Shown here: positions 45,108 through 54,652 of the stretch, one piece after another
Layout: the number at the start of each line of letters is the position of its first letter
Position numbering within the stretch: the first letter of the stretch is position 1
Origin: Cerina sp048266425
GTDB lineage: Bacteria; Bacteroidota; Bacteroidia; Flavobacteriales; Flavobacteriaceae
Direction of reading: 5' to 3'
DNA length: 64,000 nucleotides
Assembly (NCBI GenBank): GCA_048266425.1
Contig: JBLWZN010000022.1
Span: 1 to 64,000, forward strand
The notes under the pieces: model-generated
What the model saw: the letters and a program-made list of their open reading frames with translations, nothing else
Databases searched by the model: none
What the model was told of the DNA's origin: nothing
Position numbers and translations under genes: made by a program

Positions 45108-46094
45108 TTACAAAGTGTCGGAATTATTGGGATTTAATGGATGGATCCCAATTATTACGTTTCCCGTTTTCTCTCCCGTCATAACATATTCGTAAGCTTT
45201 CCCTATGTCTTCCAACATGTATTCCCGATCGATCAAGGGCCGGAACTTTCCTTTCCCCAATAGGTCGCTGATGTACGGTATCGTTTTCTTCTTGTTGTAA
45301 GGGATGGGAAAAATTACTTTTTGGCCGGACATTTTGGTCAACATGGGATAAAAAACGTTTTGGGAATACGGGCCCAATTCAGAGGATATGTAAATTCCCT
45401 CTGCTGTTAAAATCGATTTGCACTTTCCAAATGTACTTTTGCCGACCGCATCAAATATATAGTCGTATTTTTCATCGTCAATGGTAAAGTCCACCTTGGT
45501 GTAATCGTAAATTTTGTTCGCCCCTAAGGATTTTATCAGTGCAATATTTTTGGTATTGCAGGTAGCCGTTATTTTTACGTCATATTGTTTAACAAATTGT
45601 AGAAGTGCTGAACCTATAGCGCCAGTTGCCCCATTTATTAGAACTTTTTGTCCGGATTTTATGGTCGCTTTATGTATAAAGGTGTACGCGTAATGAGCGC
45701 CTTCCAAACTAGCTGCAGCTTGTTTATAATCCATATTTTCGGGAATTCTAAATAAATTTTCTTCCGTTGCGGTTGTGTATTCGGCTTGCGATTCCGACCC
45801 GATATCATTAAAGCCAAACACCCTATCACCAATATCGAACGACTCTATATTTTTTCCCTTTGAAATTACTTCCCCTGCAAAATCTGTCCCCATTATTATT
45901 TTCCTGGGTTTAAATAGCCCCAAAACAAATCTCATAATGAACGGTTTGGCCGTAAGGTTTGCGCAATCCGTTCTATTTACCGTGGTTGCATGGACTTTGA
46001 TTAGTACTTCATCGTCTTTTGGGATCGGTCTTTCAATATCCTCAATTTTTATTTGATTCGGGGAACCATATCCCCTGCGTATTGCCGCTTTCAT
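45108..46094 (-). CDS. Zinc-independent medium-chain dehydrogenase/quinone reductase family oxidoreductase
   Basis: The GroES-like domain (1-120) is followed by a Rossmann fold with INGATGAIGSALLQFVK at about residue 148. The GTDFAGEV motif is present, and the catalytic zinc Cys/His set of alcohol dehydrogenases is incomplete. This fits the quinone reductase-like branch, which is NAD(P)H dependent. The protein is 328 residues. It is 102 bases from the esterase gene upstream on the same strand. Confidence 0.85.
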   Translation of the reverse strand: MKAAIRRGYGSPNQIKIEDIERPIPKDDEVLIKVHATTVNRTDCANLTAKPFIMRFVLGLFKPRKIIMGTDFAGEVISKGKNIESFDIGDRVFGFNDIGSESQAEYTTATEENLFRIPENMDYKQAAASLEGAHYAYTFIHKATIKSGQKVLINGATGAIGSALLQFVKQYDVKITATCNTKNIALIKSLGANKIYDYTKVDFTIDDEKYDYIFDAVGKSTFGKCKSILTAEGIYISSELGPYSQNVFYPMLTKMSGQKVIFPIPYNKKKTIPYISDLLGKGKFRPLIDREYMLEDIGKAYEYVMTGEKTGNVIIGIHPLNPNNSDTL

Positions 46095-46196
46095 AAAATT
46101 AGGTTTTTTGCCCCTTGGAATTTTCTTGCCAAATGTTTGTTCTGGTTCGTAAGGGGATTTAAAATATAGATTAGTATAAATCTCGATTCGCCACTG

Positions 46197-47582
46197 TTAT
46201 TCCTTTTCCGTTATTTCTTTTTTGGTCTCGGTCAGTTCGTTTATTTTCCATTGTCGTTGCTTTTGGGAATTGGCCAATTGAATAGCTTTGGAAATCAATG
46301 AGTCGGCCATTTTAGTGTTGTTATCAATTAACCTTATTTTTGCCAAAAGATGGTAGCTTTCTGAAGATTTTGGATTTATAACGAGCACTTCGTTGATTAA
46401 TTCTTCACTTGCCGTGGGCTGTTCTTCCAGTATCCTTCCCGCTCTGTAAATATTGAATGTTTCAAAGGCGCTTTTATAATTAGTTTTTAGGGTTGACTCT
46501 ATTTTTGAAAGTTCCTCGGGATTGTTCCGTACCATGTAAAAAGTGTTTCCGAGTGTGGTATAGGGAATATTAAAAGTGCTGCCATAGGTAGATTTTACCA
46601 TTTCATAATGACTTTTTAAGCCTTCGGCAGAATCAAAATAGTCCTTGTTGACGCGCCATTTTTTAAATATGTCTTCCAAAGCCCAACGATATGTAGGTTC
46701 GCCTACCGAATTATGGTTTTCATTGGTAAATTTTCTGAACTTAAAGTCTTCGCTTTGGGGGTAGTAGCAATATATTAAATACCCGGAAATACCTATTCCG
46801 ATAAGCCCCAAAAGTATTGGAAAAAGCACCTTTTTGCGCATAAAGCCCCAACCAATGGCGAATACTATAAATAAAATAGCAATTCCGTAAACGGTGGTAC
46901 TTTTTTTTAGGAAACTGGACGTTGCCGCACCAAGAAAGCTATCCACCCCCATTCCTTGCTCATTGGCAAGGGAAACATACATTTTCGTTTTATAACCCTT
47001 GTCGTTTACTTTCTGCTTGGCCACCCGGTCAATAGCATTCCCTGCCCACCATAGGGCTGGACTTATGGCAATATAGCGGTCGAATAACTTGGGATCGTTA
47101 AGTGCCGTATTCGTAACAAAAAGTCCGCCCAGGGAATGTCCCGACAGAATTTTAAAGTCGTCTGTTCTGTATTTGGAATTTACATATGGAATCAATTCCT
47201 TGGCAATAAACTCGACAACTTTATCCGCATTTCCCTTGTCTTCAACGCCTTCGAGGTTGGGCTTGCAATTTCTGCGGTAGGTATTGGTACCTTTTCCTGA
47301 AATGGCCACCAAAATCATCTCCGGGATTCGTTCACTTATGCCCCCTTCCAGCTCCAAAATGCCGGCCACATACTGAAAATTGTAATCTCCGTCCAAAATG
47401 TAAAGGACAGGGTATTTTTGATCTGGAGTTGAATAATAACTTGGGGGTAGATAGACTGCCAATTCCCTTCCCTGGTCCAAAACCGTTGAAAAGACAGTAT
47501 CGCGTATACCGATGTTGATGTCCTGGCCCAAGCAAAATGTTGTGGATGCCAGGATAAAAAAAAGAATATAAATGTGTTTCAT
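46197..47582 (-). CDS. Esterase (EstD/Fes-like alpha/beta hydrolase) with an internal transmembrane hairpin and C-terminal repeats
   Basis: The signal peptide ends at about residue 19. The esterase domain has VLYILDGDYNF, the nucleophile S150 in SGHSLGG, and a probable catalytic H290 in NENHNSV. Between them two hydrophobic helices (about 231-248 and 252-274) with the loop MRKKV interrupt the hydrolase fold, where other members have a short helix. The basic loop would face the cytoplasm and hold the enzyme on the periplasmic side of the inner membrane. Residues 370-461 look TPR-like. The substrate is unknown (enterobactin-type esters are only the family namesake). Confidence 0.82.
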   Translation of the reverse strand: MKHIYILFFILASTTFCLGQDINIGIRDTVFSTVLDQGRELAVYLPPSYYSTPDQKYPVLYILDGDYNFQYVAGILELEGGISERIPEMILVAISGKGTNTYRRNCKPNLEGVEDKGNADKVVEFIAKELIPYVNSKYRTDDFKILSGHSLGGLFVTNTALNDPKLFDRYIAISPALWWAGNAIDRVAKQKVNDKGYKTKMYVSLANEQGMGVDSFLGAATSSFLKKSTTVYGIAILFIVFAIGWGFMRKKVLFPILLGLIGIGISGYLIYCYYPQSEDFKFRKFTNENHNSVGEPTYRWALEDIFKKWRVNKDYFDSAEGLKSHYEMVKSTYGSTFNIPYTTLGNTFYMVRNNPEELSKIESTLKTNYKSAFETFNIYRAGRILEEQPTASEELINEVLVINPKSSESYHLLAKIRLIDNNTKMADSLISKAIQLANSQKQRQWKINELTETKKEITEKE

Positions 47583-47635
47583 TATTCTTTATCAATATAG
47601 GTTTATGGGTTGTTTTTCATGGTAGTAACACGTAT

Positions 47636-48409
47636 TTATGTCTTTTTTGTCCCAAGTAAATACAACAGGACAATTGGTCCGGATTTTACTCTGTTAATCT
47701 CCCACTCATAGTTTTCCGTTCCATCCAAGTCTTCGGTAAGATCATTCATTTCCTTCAAGGAATAAGTCCGTAGCGAGGAAACGACACCGTCCCAAATCAC
47801 ACATAATGGCACGATCGGAATTAAATACGTGAAAATAATTCTCTTAATTTTAAATGGTCGGATTAAAGGGGCTGACCAAAAAACGGACAAGGGCGAAAAA
47901 AGCATAGCCACAATACTCGTTAAACTTCTTTCTTGTGCCTCGAAAACAGCAATGGCACCGTTTGTATCGATCACATTTTGTAAAATTTGTTGTGCTTCCA
48001 TGGGTTTGAAATGGTGGAACGACAAAAATTGTGTTCTTAACCCAATTAGTTCATGGGGCACCCTTCTCGCATCGACTGATTTTTCTATAAACTCAAAATT
48101 TTCTGCCTTCTTTTTTGTTAATTTAAAGGCCGGAATGTTTGGATAAAGATCCGTTGGAACTATTTTCAAGTTGGGAATGTCTTCTTTTAATATAGAGTTC
48201 AGCCAAATAAGCCCGCCACCTCCGCCGGAGCCAAGGTCGACGATCTGTTTGGTTCCACTTCTTTTCAAACCTTTTTCGATTATGGGAATTACGGGTTTGT
48301 ACATTTTTGTTTTATTGGACATAAACTGTAAAAAGTCAGTTATATAATTCCTTAAAAATGTCGGAAACCATTCTTGGTCCTCAAATTCAAATAAGTGTAT
48401 TCTTCCCAT
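47636..48409 (-). CDS. Class I SAM-dependent methyltransferase-like protein
   Basis: Motif I is IVDLGSGGGGGLIWL at about residue 55, followed by KIVPTDLYP as motif II. A hydrophobic stretch (RPFKIKRIIFTYLIPIVPLC) in the second half suggests membrane contact. The protein is 257 residues when started at 48409 (MGRIHLFEFED). A longer frame begins at 48454 without support. The substrate is unknown. Confidence 0.72.
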   Translation of the reverse strand: MGRIHLFEFEDQEWFPTFLRNYITDFLQFMSNKTKMYKPVIPIIEKGLKRSGTKQIVDLGSGGGGGLIWLNSILKEDIPNLKIVPTDLYPNIPAFKLTKKKAENFEFIEKSVDARRVPHELIGLRTQFLSFHHFKPMEAQQILQNVIDTNGAIAVFEAQERSLTSIVAMLFSPLSVFWSAPLIRPFKIKRIIFTYLIPIVPLCVIWDGVVSSLRTYSLKEMNDLTEDLDGTENYEWEINRVKSGPIVLLYLLGTKKT

Positions 48410-48678
48410 TTTGAAATGAATAAGGTCATACGTGCTACCCCTAGATAAACACACAACAACTTGTTATCCCGACCAAAGCGAAAAAAATAAGATGTTCATG
48501 TTGGGGCCTTCTAAAGGTATGATAAAGCCAAAAATTAATTTTAATCCGTGGAAATTTTAATATTTCTATATCGAGGACTTGATGGGCAGGCACGGACGCC
48601 CCGTGCACCGGAACGGGATGGGGAAGACCTTAGTCGCTCTCGCCAAAAAACGGACAAATACGATTGTGCGTCCTTTAA

Positions 48679-49173
48679 TTATTCGGGGACTTTTGTCCGC
48701 GTCCTTATAAAAATCATGGCGATGGCTGTTGTGACAATCCCCATGACCAAGGCTCCGATCGCTCCTTGTTTCGCGTAGTTTTGATAATTAAAATTTGCTT
48801 CTGCTTCAGCAACTGACTGGAAATAGCCCAATTCTACGGAACGTTTGATCACGTTGGGAAAATATTCGGGTGTTATGACAAATGAGGTTATCCATTGTGT
48901 CAATGGACTTATCAAGGCAATAATGAGCGACAGAATACTGCCCGTAATCAACCCTTGCTTGTAGCTCATTTTTCCATTATAATAATTTTTCTTCTTGTCT
49001 TTTAAGGCCATTACCATCATGATGATTGCAGGAATGGCAAAAAGGTTGGTTAGGTAAAGGTGATAGTCAATATATTTTCCGTGCAGTCCGGACAATTTTT
49101 CCAATAACATCCACAGCAATACAACCCCGGAAAAGATGATTGCCCATTTAAACTCGATTTTAATATTTTTCAT
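48679..49173 (-). CDS. DUF4199 family membrane protein
   Basis: The 164-residue protein has four membrane helices. The pattern of MSYKQGLITGSILSLI after helix 2 and EANFNYQNYAKQGAIGALVMG before helix 4 is typical of DUF4199. Its start is 7 bases after the DUF4287 gene, so the two are co-transcribed. Function is unknown. Confidence 0.85.
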   Translation of the reverse strand: MKNIKIEFKWAIIFSGVVLLWMLLEKLSGLHGKYIDYHLYLTNLFAIPAIIMMVMALKDKKKNYYNGKMSYKQGLITGSILSLIIALISPLTQWITSFVITPEYFPNVIKRSVELGYFQSVAEAEANFNYQNYAKQGAIGALVMGIVTTAIAMIFIRTRTKVPE

Positions 49174-49180
49174 GGTTGTA

Positions 49181-49732
49181 CTATTTTGCGTTGTCGTAAG
49201 CGGTTCTTATCCAATTCATAATTTCCATATCAATTTCCTTAAGGTCAGAAATTTTAATTTTATGGGAACACATTGAATTTGGTTTTTCGGCTTCCAATTT
49301 ACCCGTTGGCTCCTGTCCTTTCAGGTTGATACCAATTTCAAATCTTGTTTTTGTCGCCGGCTGTAAAGTTGCAAACTGTTTCTTTCTGCGCAAGCTCACA
49401 TAAGCATTTTTGGGAGCAATTTCGATGTCGTTTCCAAAGGATTTTATGTCCGTTATAAGTTTGTCATAAACAGCTTTATAGTGTTCCTTCCCTTTGTATT
49501 GAGCGGTAATTAAGTCGTCCGTGTTAGCAGCGGAGCCGGCATCGCTATCCCTTGTTTTGTGGGCAACAAGATTGGCAAAACCGTAGGTAAATGAATGTTG
49601 ATCTTTAAGGAACGATATAATCTCGCCGTGTTTTGCAAAGTTCTGTTTCTTTACAATGTCGACCCATTCTTCCAAAGTTTTACCTGTTTTTTTGTGCAGG
49701 TTTTGGACCATGGTTTGTGTCATTTTATCCAT
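49181..49732 (-). CDS. DUF4287 and DUF5655 domain protein
   Basis: The N-terminal half (TGKTLEEWVDIVKKQNFAKHG) is DUF4287. The C-terminal half (YKAVYDKLITDIKSFGNDIE, KKQFATLQPATKTRFEIGI) is DUF5655. The protein is 183 residues, cytoplasmic, and of unknown role. It is the first gene of a pair with DUF4199. Confidence 0.85.
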   Translation of the reverse strand: MDKMTQTMVQNLHKKTGKTLEEWVDIVKKQNFAKHGEIISFLKDQHSFTYGFANLVAHKTRDSDAGSAANTDDLITAQYKGKEHYKAVYDKLITDIKSFGNDIEIAPKNAYVSLRRKKQFATLQPATKTRFEIGINLKGQEPTGKLEAEKPNSMCSHKIKISDLKEIDMEIMNWIRTAYDNAK

Positions 49733-50192
49733 ATTGAATTGTTTTTATACCTTAATCCTGAACCGGACCAATGGTTTTTATTAATACAAAACATCCCATT
49801 ATCCCGACCAGGGGGAATAAATGGTAAAATGCCCTTGTTTGTGCCTTTTAAAAATACAATAAATCTTGTAATTATTTGTGAACTAGAAGGTTTTAGAGCT
49901 TAACCAGTGCTATTAAGTATGTTTTGAATCAACGATTACATGGGTTAAACACCAAAGTTGGCAATTGGTTTCTGAGGCTTCTGGAACGGTAAGATTGTTG
50001 GTCAGCATAAATTTAAAAAAGGTTTGTAACTGGATTATTCCTTCTTAATTTCATTACATTGTAACCGGCTAAACCAATATGCACGATATGAAACGGACAT
50101 AGCGGTTATATACGTTCTCAACCTGCCCGACTTGTTATTCAGGCGGTTTTTTTAATTAATTTGTTATCGGGTAATTACAAAAATTTAAACGT
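49733..50192 (+). other. 460-base divergent region without a gene
   Basis: No RNA gene or repeat is recognised. A weak stem (GCCCGA/TCAGGC near 50127-50146) followed by GGTTTTTTT at about 50147 could be a terminator or attenuator in the leader of the M28 gene. No perfect TAnnTTTG box is seen. Confidence 0.4.
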
Positions 50193-51746
50193 ATGAAAAT
50201 CATTTCTAAAATTTTTATTGCAGCGTTATTTTTCATTGGAAACTCGGCTATAGGCCAAACCCTACCACGATCACTTGCTAAAATTAATACGGAAGGCTTT
50301 CAGAAATCGCAAGTTATGAACCTTATTTCTGACTTGTCGGATGTTTATGGCCCCAGATTGACCGGAACAAACCAATATTACACAGCTGCAGAATGGGCAA
50401 AAAAAACCTTGGAAAATTGGGGAGTCGACAAGGTGTATTTTGAGAATTATTGTGATGATTGCATGGGTTGGGAAGTGAAATCATTTAATATGGAAATGAC
50501 AGAACCCGCTTATATGAAAATACAAGCCTATCCGTATGCATGGACCGAAAGCTCCAACGGTGTGCAAACTGGGGAATTAATTTGGATAAAAGATTATTCC
50601 GATTTAGATCAGGTAAAAAAGCAATGGAGTGGAAAACTACAGGGAAAGACCATATTGATAGGGACGGCCCCGGAACAAAATATGCTGTTCGACCCACTTT
50701 CAACGCGATTAACCGATGAACAAATACAGGCAGCTGAAAAGTCTATTGTGCCTACAGCGGATACGCCTTTGGGTCCCTCAATAGGAGATGTGGATTTAAT
50801 AGGGAATTTGGATGCCATATTCGATAGTTTTATGAGAAAGGATGATGCCTTTTTTGCTTTCTTAAAAGCAGAAGGAGCTATAAGTATTTTGGGGACATCC
50901 CCTCTGTTTCCAGGGGTAATTCATCCTAGTGGGACTTATAATTTTAGGGAAGGGCATGTAAAGACGGTACCCTATTTTGCGATTTCACCAGAAAATTTCG
51001 GAAAATTGGGACGCTTGACAGAAAGGGAGGTTCATCCAAAAATTAAATTTCAATTGGATTCTGAACTTTATTTAAATCCTAAAAACAATGTGAACATTAT
51101 TGGTGAAATAACGGGTTCCGATCCAAAATTAAAAGACGAGGTGGTTATGATCGGGGCACATTTCGATTCATGGCACTCCGCTTCTGGGGCAACGGATAAT
51201 GGAGCAGGTTCTGCCGTGATGATGGAAGTTATGCGAATTATTAAAGCATCTGGCCTAAAACCGAAACGAACAATAAGAATCGCCCTTTGGGGAGGCGAAG
51301 AACAAGGATATTTGGGTTCCATGGCATATGCGGAAAATCAATTCGGAAAAGTAAAGGAAACGGCTCGGAAAAAAGAGGTGGAAAAAATTTCTGCATATAT
51401 CAACATGGATAATGGTGCTGGCCAAATGCGGGGAATATATTTGCAAGGAAATGAAGCGGTAAGGCCGGTTTTTGAAGAAATGTTAGCCCCATATTCCTAT
51501 TTGGATGTTAATAATCTAACCATTCAAAATACGAATTTTACAGATCACGATGTTTTCGATTATTACAAGGTACCCGGATTTCAAATCATCCAGGATCCGT
51601 TAAACTATTCAACGGTGACGCATCACACCAATTTGGATGCTTTGGAATATGTTCCAGAACGCGATATGATGATCAACGCAACAGTCATTGCAGCACTTGT
51701 TTATCAAATTGCAGAGAGGGACGCACGTTTGCCTAGGGAAGAATAA
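50193..51746 (+). CDS. M28 family metallopeptidase with PA domain
   Basis: This is a secreted aminopeptidase-like enzyme. The signal peptide ends near residue 22 (SAIGQ). The catalytic domain has IGAHFDSWHSASGATDNGAG (zinc ligands His, Asp) and ALWGGEEQGYLGS (Glu pair). The last ligand His is in VTHHTNLDAL. The protein is 517 residues. It shares the fold of the protein at 7061 but is clearly diverged. Confidence 0.88.
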   Translation: MKIISKIFIAALFFIGNSAIGQTLPRSLAKINTEGFQKSQVMNLISDLSDVYGPRLTGTNQYYTAAEWAKKTLENWGVDKVYFENYCDDCMGWEVKSFNMEMTEPAYMKIQAYPYAWTESSNGVQTGELIWIKDYSDLDQVKKQWSGKLQGKTILIGTAPEQNMLFDPLSTRLTDEQIQAAEKSIVPTADTPLGPSIGDVDLIGNLDAIFDSFMRKDDAFFAFLKAEGAISILGTSPLFPGVIHPSGTYNFREGHVKTVPYFAISPENFGKLGRLTEREVHPKIKFQLDSELYLNPKNNVNIIGEITGSDPKLKDEVVMIGAHFDSWHSASGATDNGAGSAVMMEVMRIIKASGLKPKRTIRIALWGGEEQGYLGSMAYAENQFGKVKETARKKEVEKISAYINMDNGAGQMRGIYLQGNEAVRPVFEEMLAPYSYLDVNNLTIQNTNFTDHDVFDYYKVPGFQIIQDPLNYSTVTHHTNLDALEYVPERDMMINATVIAALVYQIAERDARLPREE

Positions 51747-51855
51747 GGGCCAAATCCCAATGCTTACGTCAACACTTATTGCCTACAAAGTTAAAGTCAC
51801 ATGCTTTACAGTATTCCTATGAAGGGGCGTAGCACCAGTAGATGGTAGGGCCGCC

Positions 51856-53133
51856 TTAATCGTTTTCAATTTTATTTAACCAATCAACTATTGAGACCAA
51901 ATATTTAGGGGATAGAATTTGGAAATAAGGAAACGATTTATCTACAATGGTCATTGAGTGGGTCGTGTTATCCAATGTCAAAATTTTATATTTCTTGGAT
52001 TCAGATTTTTTTATGGCCTTTTCGATTATTTTGTAGCTGTCTTTTGGAATAACACTGTCCGATAATCCTTGGATTACTAGGATGGGCTGGCTGATCTTTT
52101 TAAGATACGGAAGCCCGCTAAAATTTAATTTGTAATCTTTTTGGACATTTTCTTCGGGAATCCAAATGTATTTAAACCAATTTTGACTTTTATATTTCCT
52201 TGTAGTAGCGATTAGTTCTTTATAGCCCAAATTATTTGCTAAATAATCATATCCCGCTTTTTGAGCCTCGTAGGCAGCTTTAATATTTTCTTTGCCAATC
52301 TGGTCTATATTTGAGTTTTTCCAACTATTTAAATCACTTTCCAAAAGGGAGCCACTTGGGGAACTTACGGAAATTCCAAATTTCAACTCCGGTATTTGGT
52401 TTAATATAAAAGGTATTTTGATACCACCTTGACTACTCCCTTTTATTCCTATTTCAGATAGGGGAATGCCACTGCTTTTTGCGAAAAAATGAATCGCGTT
52501 AATGTCGTCCGAGCATAGCTCCTCTATCGTTGCAGATTGCCAATTGCCATCAGATTTCCCCGTTCCCCGCTTGTCGTAATTAAAAACGGTATAGCCTAAG
52601 TTGGCAAAATAGGAAGCTTCGGCGTTAGTGCCGCTCCGATCGTTTCCCTGTGAGGAAGTGACAAAAAACAAACCCCGCCTTTTCGAATTTTTCGGTTCCC
52701 ATAGGGTCCCGTATAATTTAAGTCCATTGGAAGTGAAACTAAAATCCTGTTTTTTAATTATGTTCCGTTCCGTTTTATTTTCTTGAATCAGTTCGGTATC
52801 AAATGTGTTCAATAATTGCTCATTTTCATTCGAATAAATTTTTAAGTGGCCATCGAAATTCTCATTGTTCTTACCGAATTTGTATTCGTAAGTATAATAG
52901 TCGCTAACGACATAAAATTTAAGGCTGTCATTTTTGAAAGACGTATTTTGGCAGGGGATTTCATATGCATTCATCTCGACACTTGAAAACAAAGCGCTTA
53001 TGTGGTGATCCCTTTCAACCAGGCTTATATCGTAGTCTAAAGAGGACTTTCCATATTTAAGAGCGCCGGAATAAGTTTGTGCACTTATGGACGCGGTAAA
53101 AAAGAGCATTGCTAAATTTCCGATATACCTCAT
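51856..53133 (-). CDS. Secreted alpha/beta hydrolase
   Basis: The signal peptide ends near residue 18 (ISAQ). A beta-rich N-terminal domain (to about 135) is followed by an alpha/beta hydrolase. Its nucleophile elbow is IKGSSQGGIK, the Asp region is ILVIQGLSDSVIP, and the His is in DNTTHSMT. GTLWEPKNSKRRG and FNYDKRGTGKSDG place it near the dienelactone/serine aminopeptidase-like hydrolases. The length is 425 residues. Its start overlaps the upstream gene by 4 bases (ATGA). Confidence 0.85.
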   Translation of the reverse strand: MRYIGNLAMLFFTASISAQTYSGALKYGKSSLDYDISLVERDHHISALFSSVEMNAYEIPCQNTSFKNDSLKFYVVSDYYTYEYKFGKNNENFDGHLKIYSNENEQLLNTFDTELIQENKTERNIIKKQDFSFTSNGLKLYGTLWEPKNSKRRGLFFVTSSQGNDRSGTNAEASYFANLGYTVFNYDKRGTGKSDGNWQSATIEELCSDDINAIHFFAKSSGIPLSEIGIKGSSQGGIKIPFILNQIPELKFGISVSSPSGSLLESDLNSWKNSNIDQIGKENIKAAYEAQKAGYDYLANNLGYKELIATTRKYKSQNWFKYIWIPEENVQKDYKLNFSGLPYLKKISQPILVIQGLSDSVIPKDSYKIIEKAIKKSESKKYKILTLDNTTHSMTIVDKSFPYFQILSPKYLVSIVDWLNKIEND

Positions 53134-53693
53134 TGTCTTTTCCTGTTTACAGCATTAAATCCTAGTGAAATTAACAAAACTATGAGGGCAATGAAAACTG
53201 TGCTCGTCGAAATACTTTTTAGGATTGAAAATAAATTTGTTGTCTTTACTAAAAACGAAGGCAATTCAGGGTAGGTTTTCAACATCGCTATTATGCCGAT
53301 ATTCTCGAAATAATCTGCACTTCCAGCGATCACTGGAAGCAAGCATAGATAGCTGTACGGTACGTTCAGTTTGTTCAGTTTTTTAAGAAAATAAGCTATA
53401 ACCAAACAGTAGGATAAGCCGAACAGCAGGGGATAAATCATATCTACGGGTATTTGGTTGGTCAGATAGGTCCAACGACCATTTTCTCCGAGGGCAACGA
53501 ATAATTCATTTACATATTTCGGGTTATATCCCAATGGCATCATATCCAACAATTTCATTCCGTTGGCGAATTTCATTGTATTGGGAATAGTGATGGTTAA
53601 CATAAAAAAGTAAACCACATTGGTCAGAATAAAAAGTCCAAGGACCTTTTTTCCTGATAGGTTTCTTTCGATAAATTTGGTCAATCGTCTCAT
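53130..53693 (-). CDS. Membrane protein of unknown function
   Basis: The 187-residue protein has four membrane helices (about 16-38, 80-102, 112-128, 150-175). I do not recognise a family. I chose the start at 53693 (MRRLTKFIER), because the upstream part of the longer frame to 53720 is not typical. It overlaps the hydrolase gene by 4 bases, so the pair is translationally coupled. Confidence 0.6.
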   Translation of the reverse strand: MRRLTKFIERNLSGKKVLGLFILTNVVYFFMLTITIPNTMKFANGMKLLDMMPLGYNPKYVNELFVALGENGRWTYLTNQIPVDMIYPLLFGLSYCLVIAYFLKKLNKLNVPYSYLCLLPVIAGSADYFENIGIIAMLKTYPELPSFLVKTTNLFSILKSISTSTVFIALIVLLISLGFNAVNRKRQ

Positions 53694-53751
53694 TTTTTCA
53701 AATGGCTGTCTACTGCTCAAAAAATATTCAGGCCGGTCACGTTCAAACTCC

Positions 53752-53777
53752 CTCTCCCCAAAAGGGGCTGGGGAGAG
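53752..53777. repeat. Hairpin CTCTCCCC/GGGGAGAG
   Basis: Perfect 8-base arms lie between two minus-strand genes. Similar C-rich/G-rich hairpins are at 21177 and 21332. Confidence 0.5.
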
Positions 53778-53790
53778 AGACTTTTAACCT

Positions 53791-54513
53791 TTAACCTTTC
53801 GAAATATCACCAGACCCCGAGGACTTGGTATCTACTTTCTGTGGATTTCCTTTGTAGCTGATATCCCCCGAACCAGATACCCGGGCAGTGATGCTTTGGT
53901 TGGCCGTTACCTCCACATCTGCCGATCCTGAAACCGATACTTCTACATTATCGGCAGCCAGTCCATAGGCATCAATATCCCCAGATCCGGATACATTTAT
54001 TTTGAAATCGGTAGATTTTCCCTTGAGCTCTATATCTCCAGAACCGGACATGGCAGCAGAGACCGAATTGGCTTCTACTTCCAAAAATATATCGCCGGAA
54101 CCCGAAAGGGCGGTTTCAAAATTTTCGGTTTTAATTGTGGTATGTCCCACAATATCCCCAGATCCCGAAAGACTTAAGGCGCTGATGCTTTCTACAGGTA
54201 TGCGAAGGGATATCCCATTGTTGTTCGATGGACTTAGGTTTATCCCTTTTTCCACCTTAATGATCAGTTTCCCATTTTTTACCTCGGTCACAATATATTG
54301 CAAGAGGTTTTCCTCCCCGGTCAGGCTTAGTTTTCCTTCCTGGCCCGACACCAATTCCACATCATAAGAGCCCGACATATCTATTGCATCATAATCGGAG
54401 GTGGTCCTGTTTATCGTTACCACATTGCCGTTTCCTTTTATTTTTTTGCCCCATTGGGCGTTTACACCCGCAGTTAATAAAAGTGCTAGGCCGAGTAAAT
54501 GTAATTTTTTCAT
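53791..54513 (-). CDS. Head GIN domain (DUF2807) protein, secreted beta-helix
   Basis: The signal peptide ends at GVNAQ. The 240-residue body repeats a strand-turn unit with SGSGDI or a close variant at least seven times, including LSGSGDIVGH, LSGSGDIFLE, MSGSGDIELK and VSGSGDIDAY. This predicts a right-handed beta-helix typical of DUF2807. It belongs with the other beta-helix protein upstream and the ECF sigma factor, and a cell-surface or periplasmic structural role is inferred. Confidence 0.88.
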   Translation of the reverse strand: MKKLHLLGLALLLTAGVNAQWGKKIKGNGNVVTINRTTSDYDAIDMSGSYDVELVSGQEGKLSLTGEENLLQYIVTEVKNGKLIIKVEKGINLSPSNNNGISLRIPVESISALSLSGSGDIVGHTTIKTENFETALSGSGDIFLEVEANSVSAAMSGSGDIELKGKSTDFKINVSGSGDIDAYGLAADNVEVSVSGSADVEVTANQSITARVSGSGDISYKGNPQKVDTKSSGSGDISKG

Positions 54514-54596
54514 TTTAATTGGATTTTAGGTTGATTTTTTAACTGTTTATTTTTATGGATTTTCAACTCCTTGATTGGTCCACCTTTTTACATTGA

Positions 54597-54652
54597 ATTC
54601 TTAATTCGTATTTCTAATTTCGTAATTCGTACTTCGTACCTCGTATCTCGAG
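54597..54652. repeat. Low-complexity stutter tract (ttcgtatttctaatttcgta)
   Basis: AATTCGTATTTCTAATTTCG, AATTCGTACTTCGTACCTCG and TATCTCG run up to the stop codon of the next gene. The words match those at 30025-30100. Confidence 0.7.

Noticed and set aside
48548..48778. 76-residue frame opposite the DUF4199 gene
   Set aside because: It is mostly antisense to a real gene and its own sequence has no conserved pattern.
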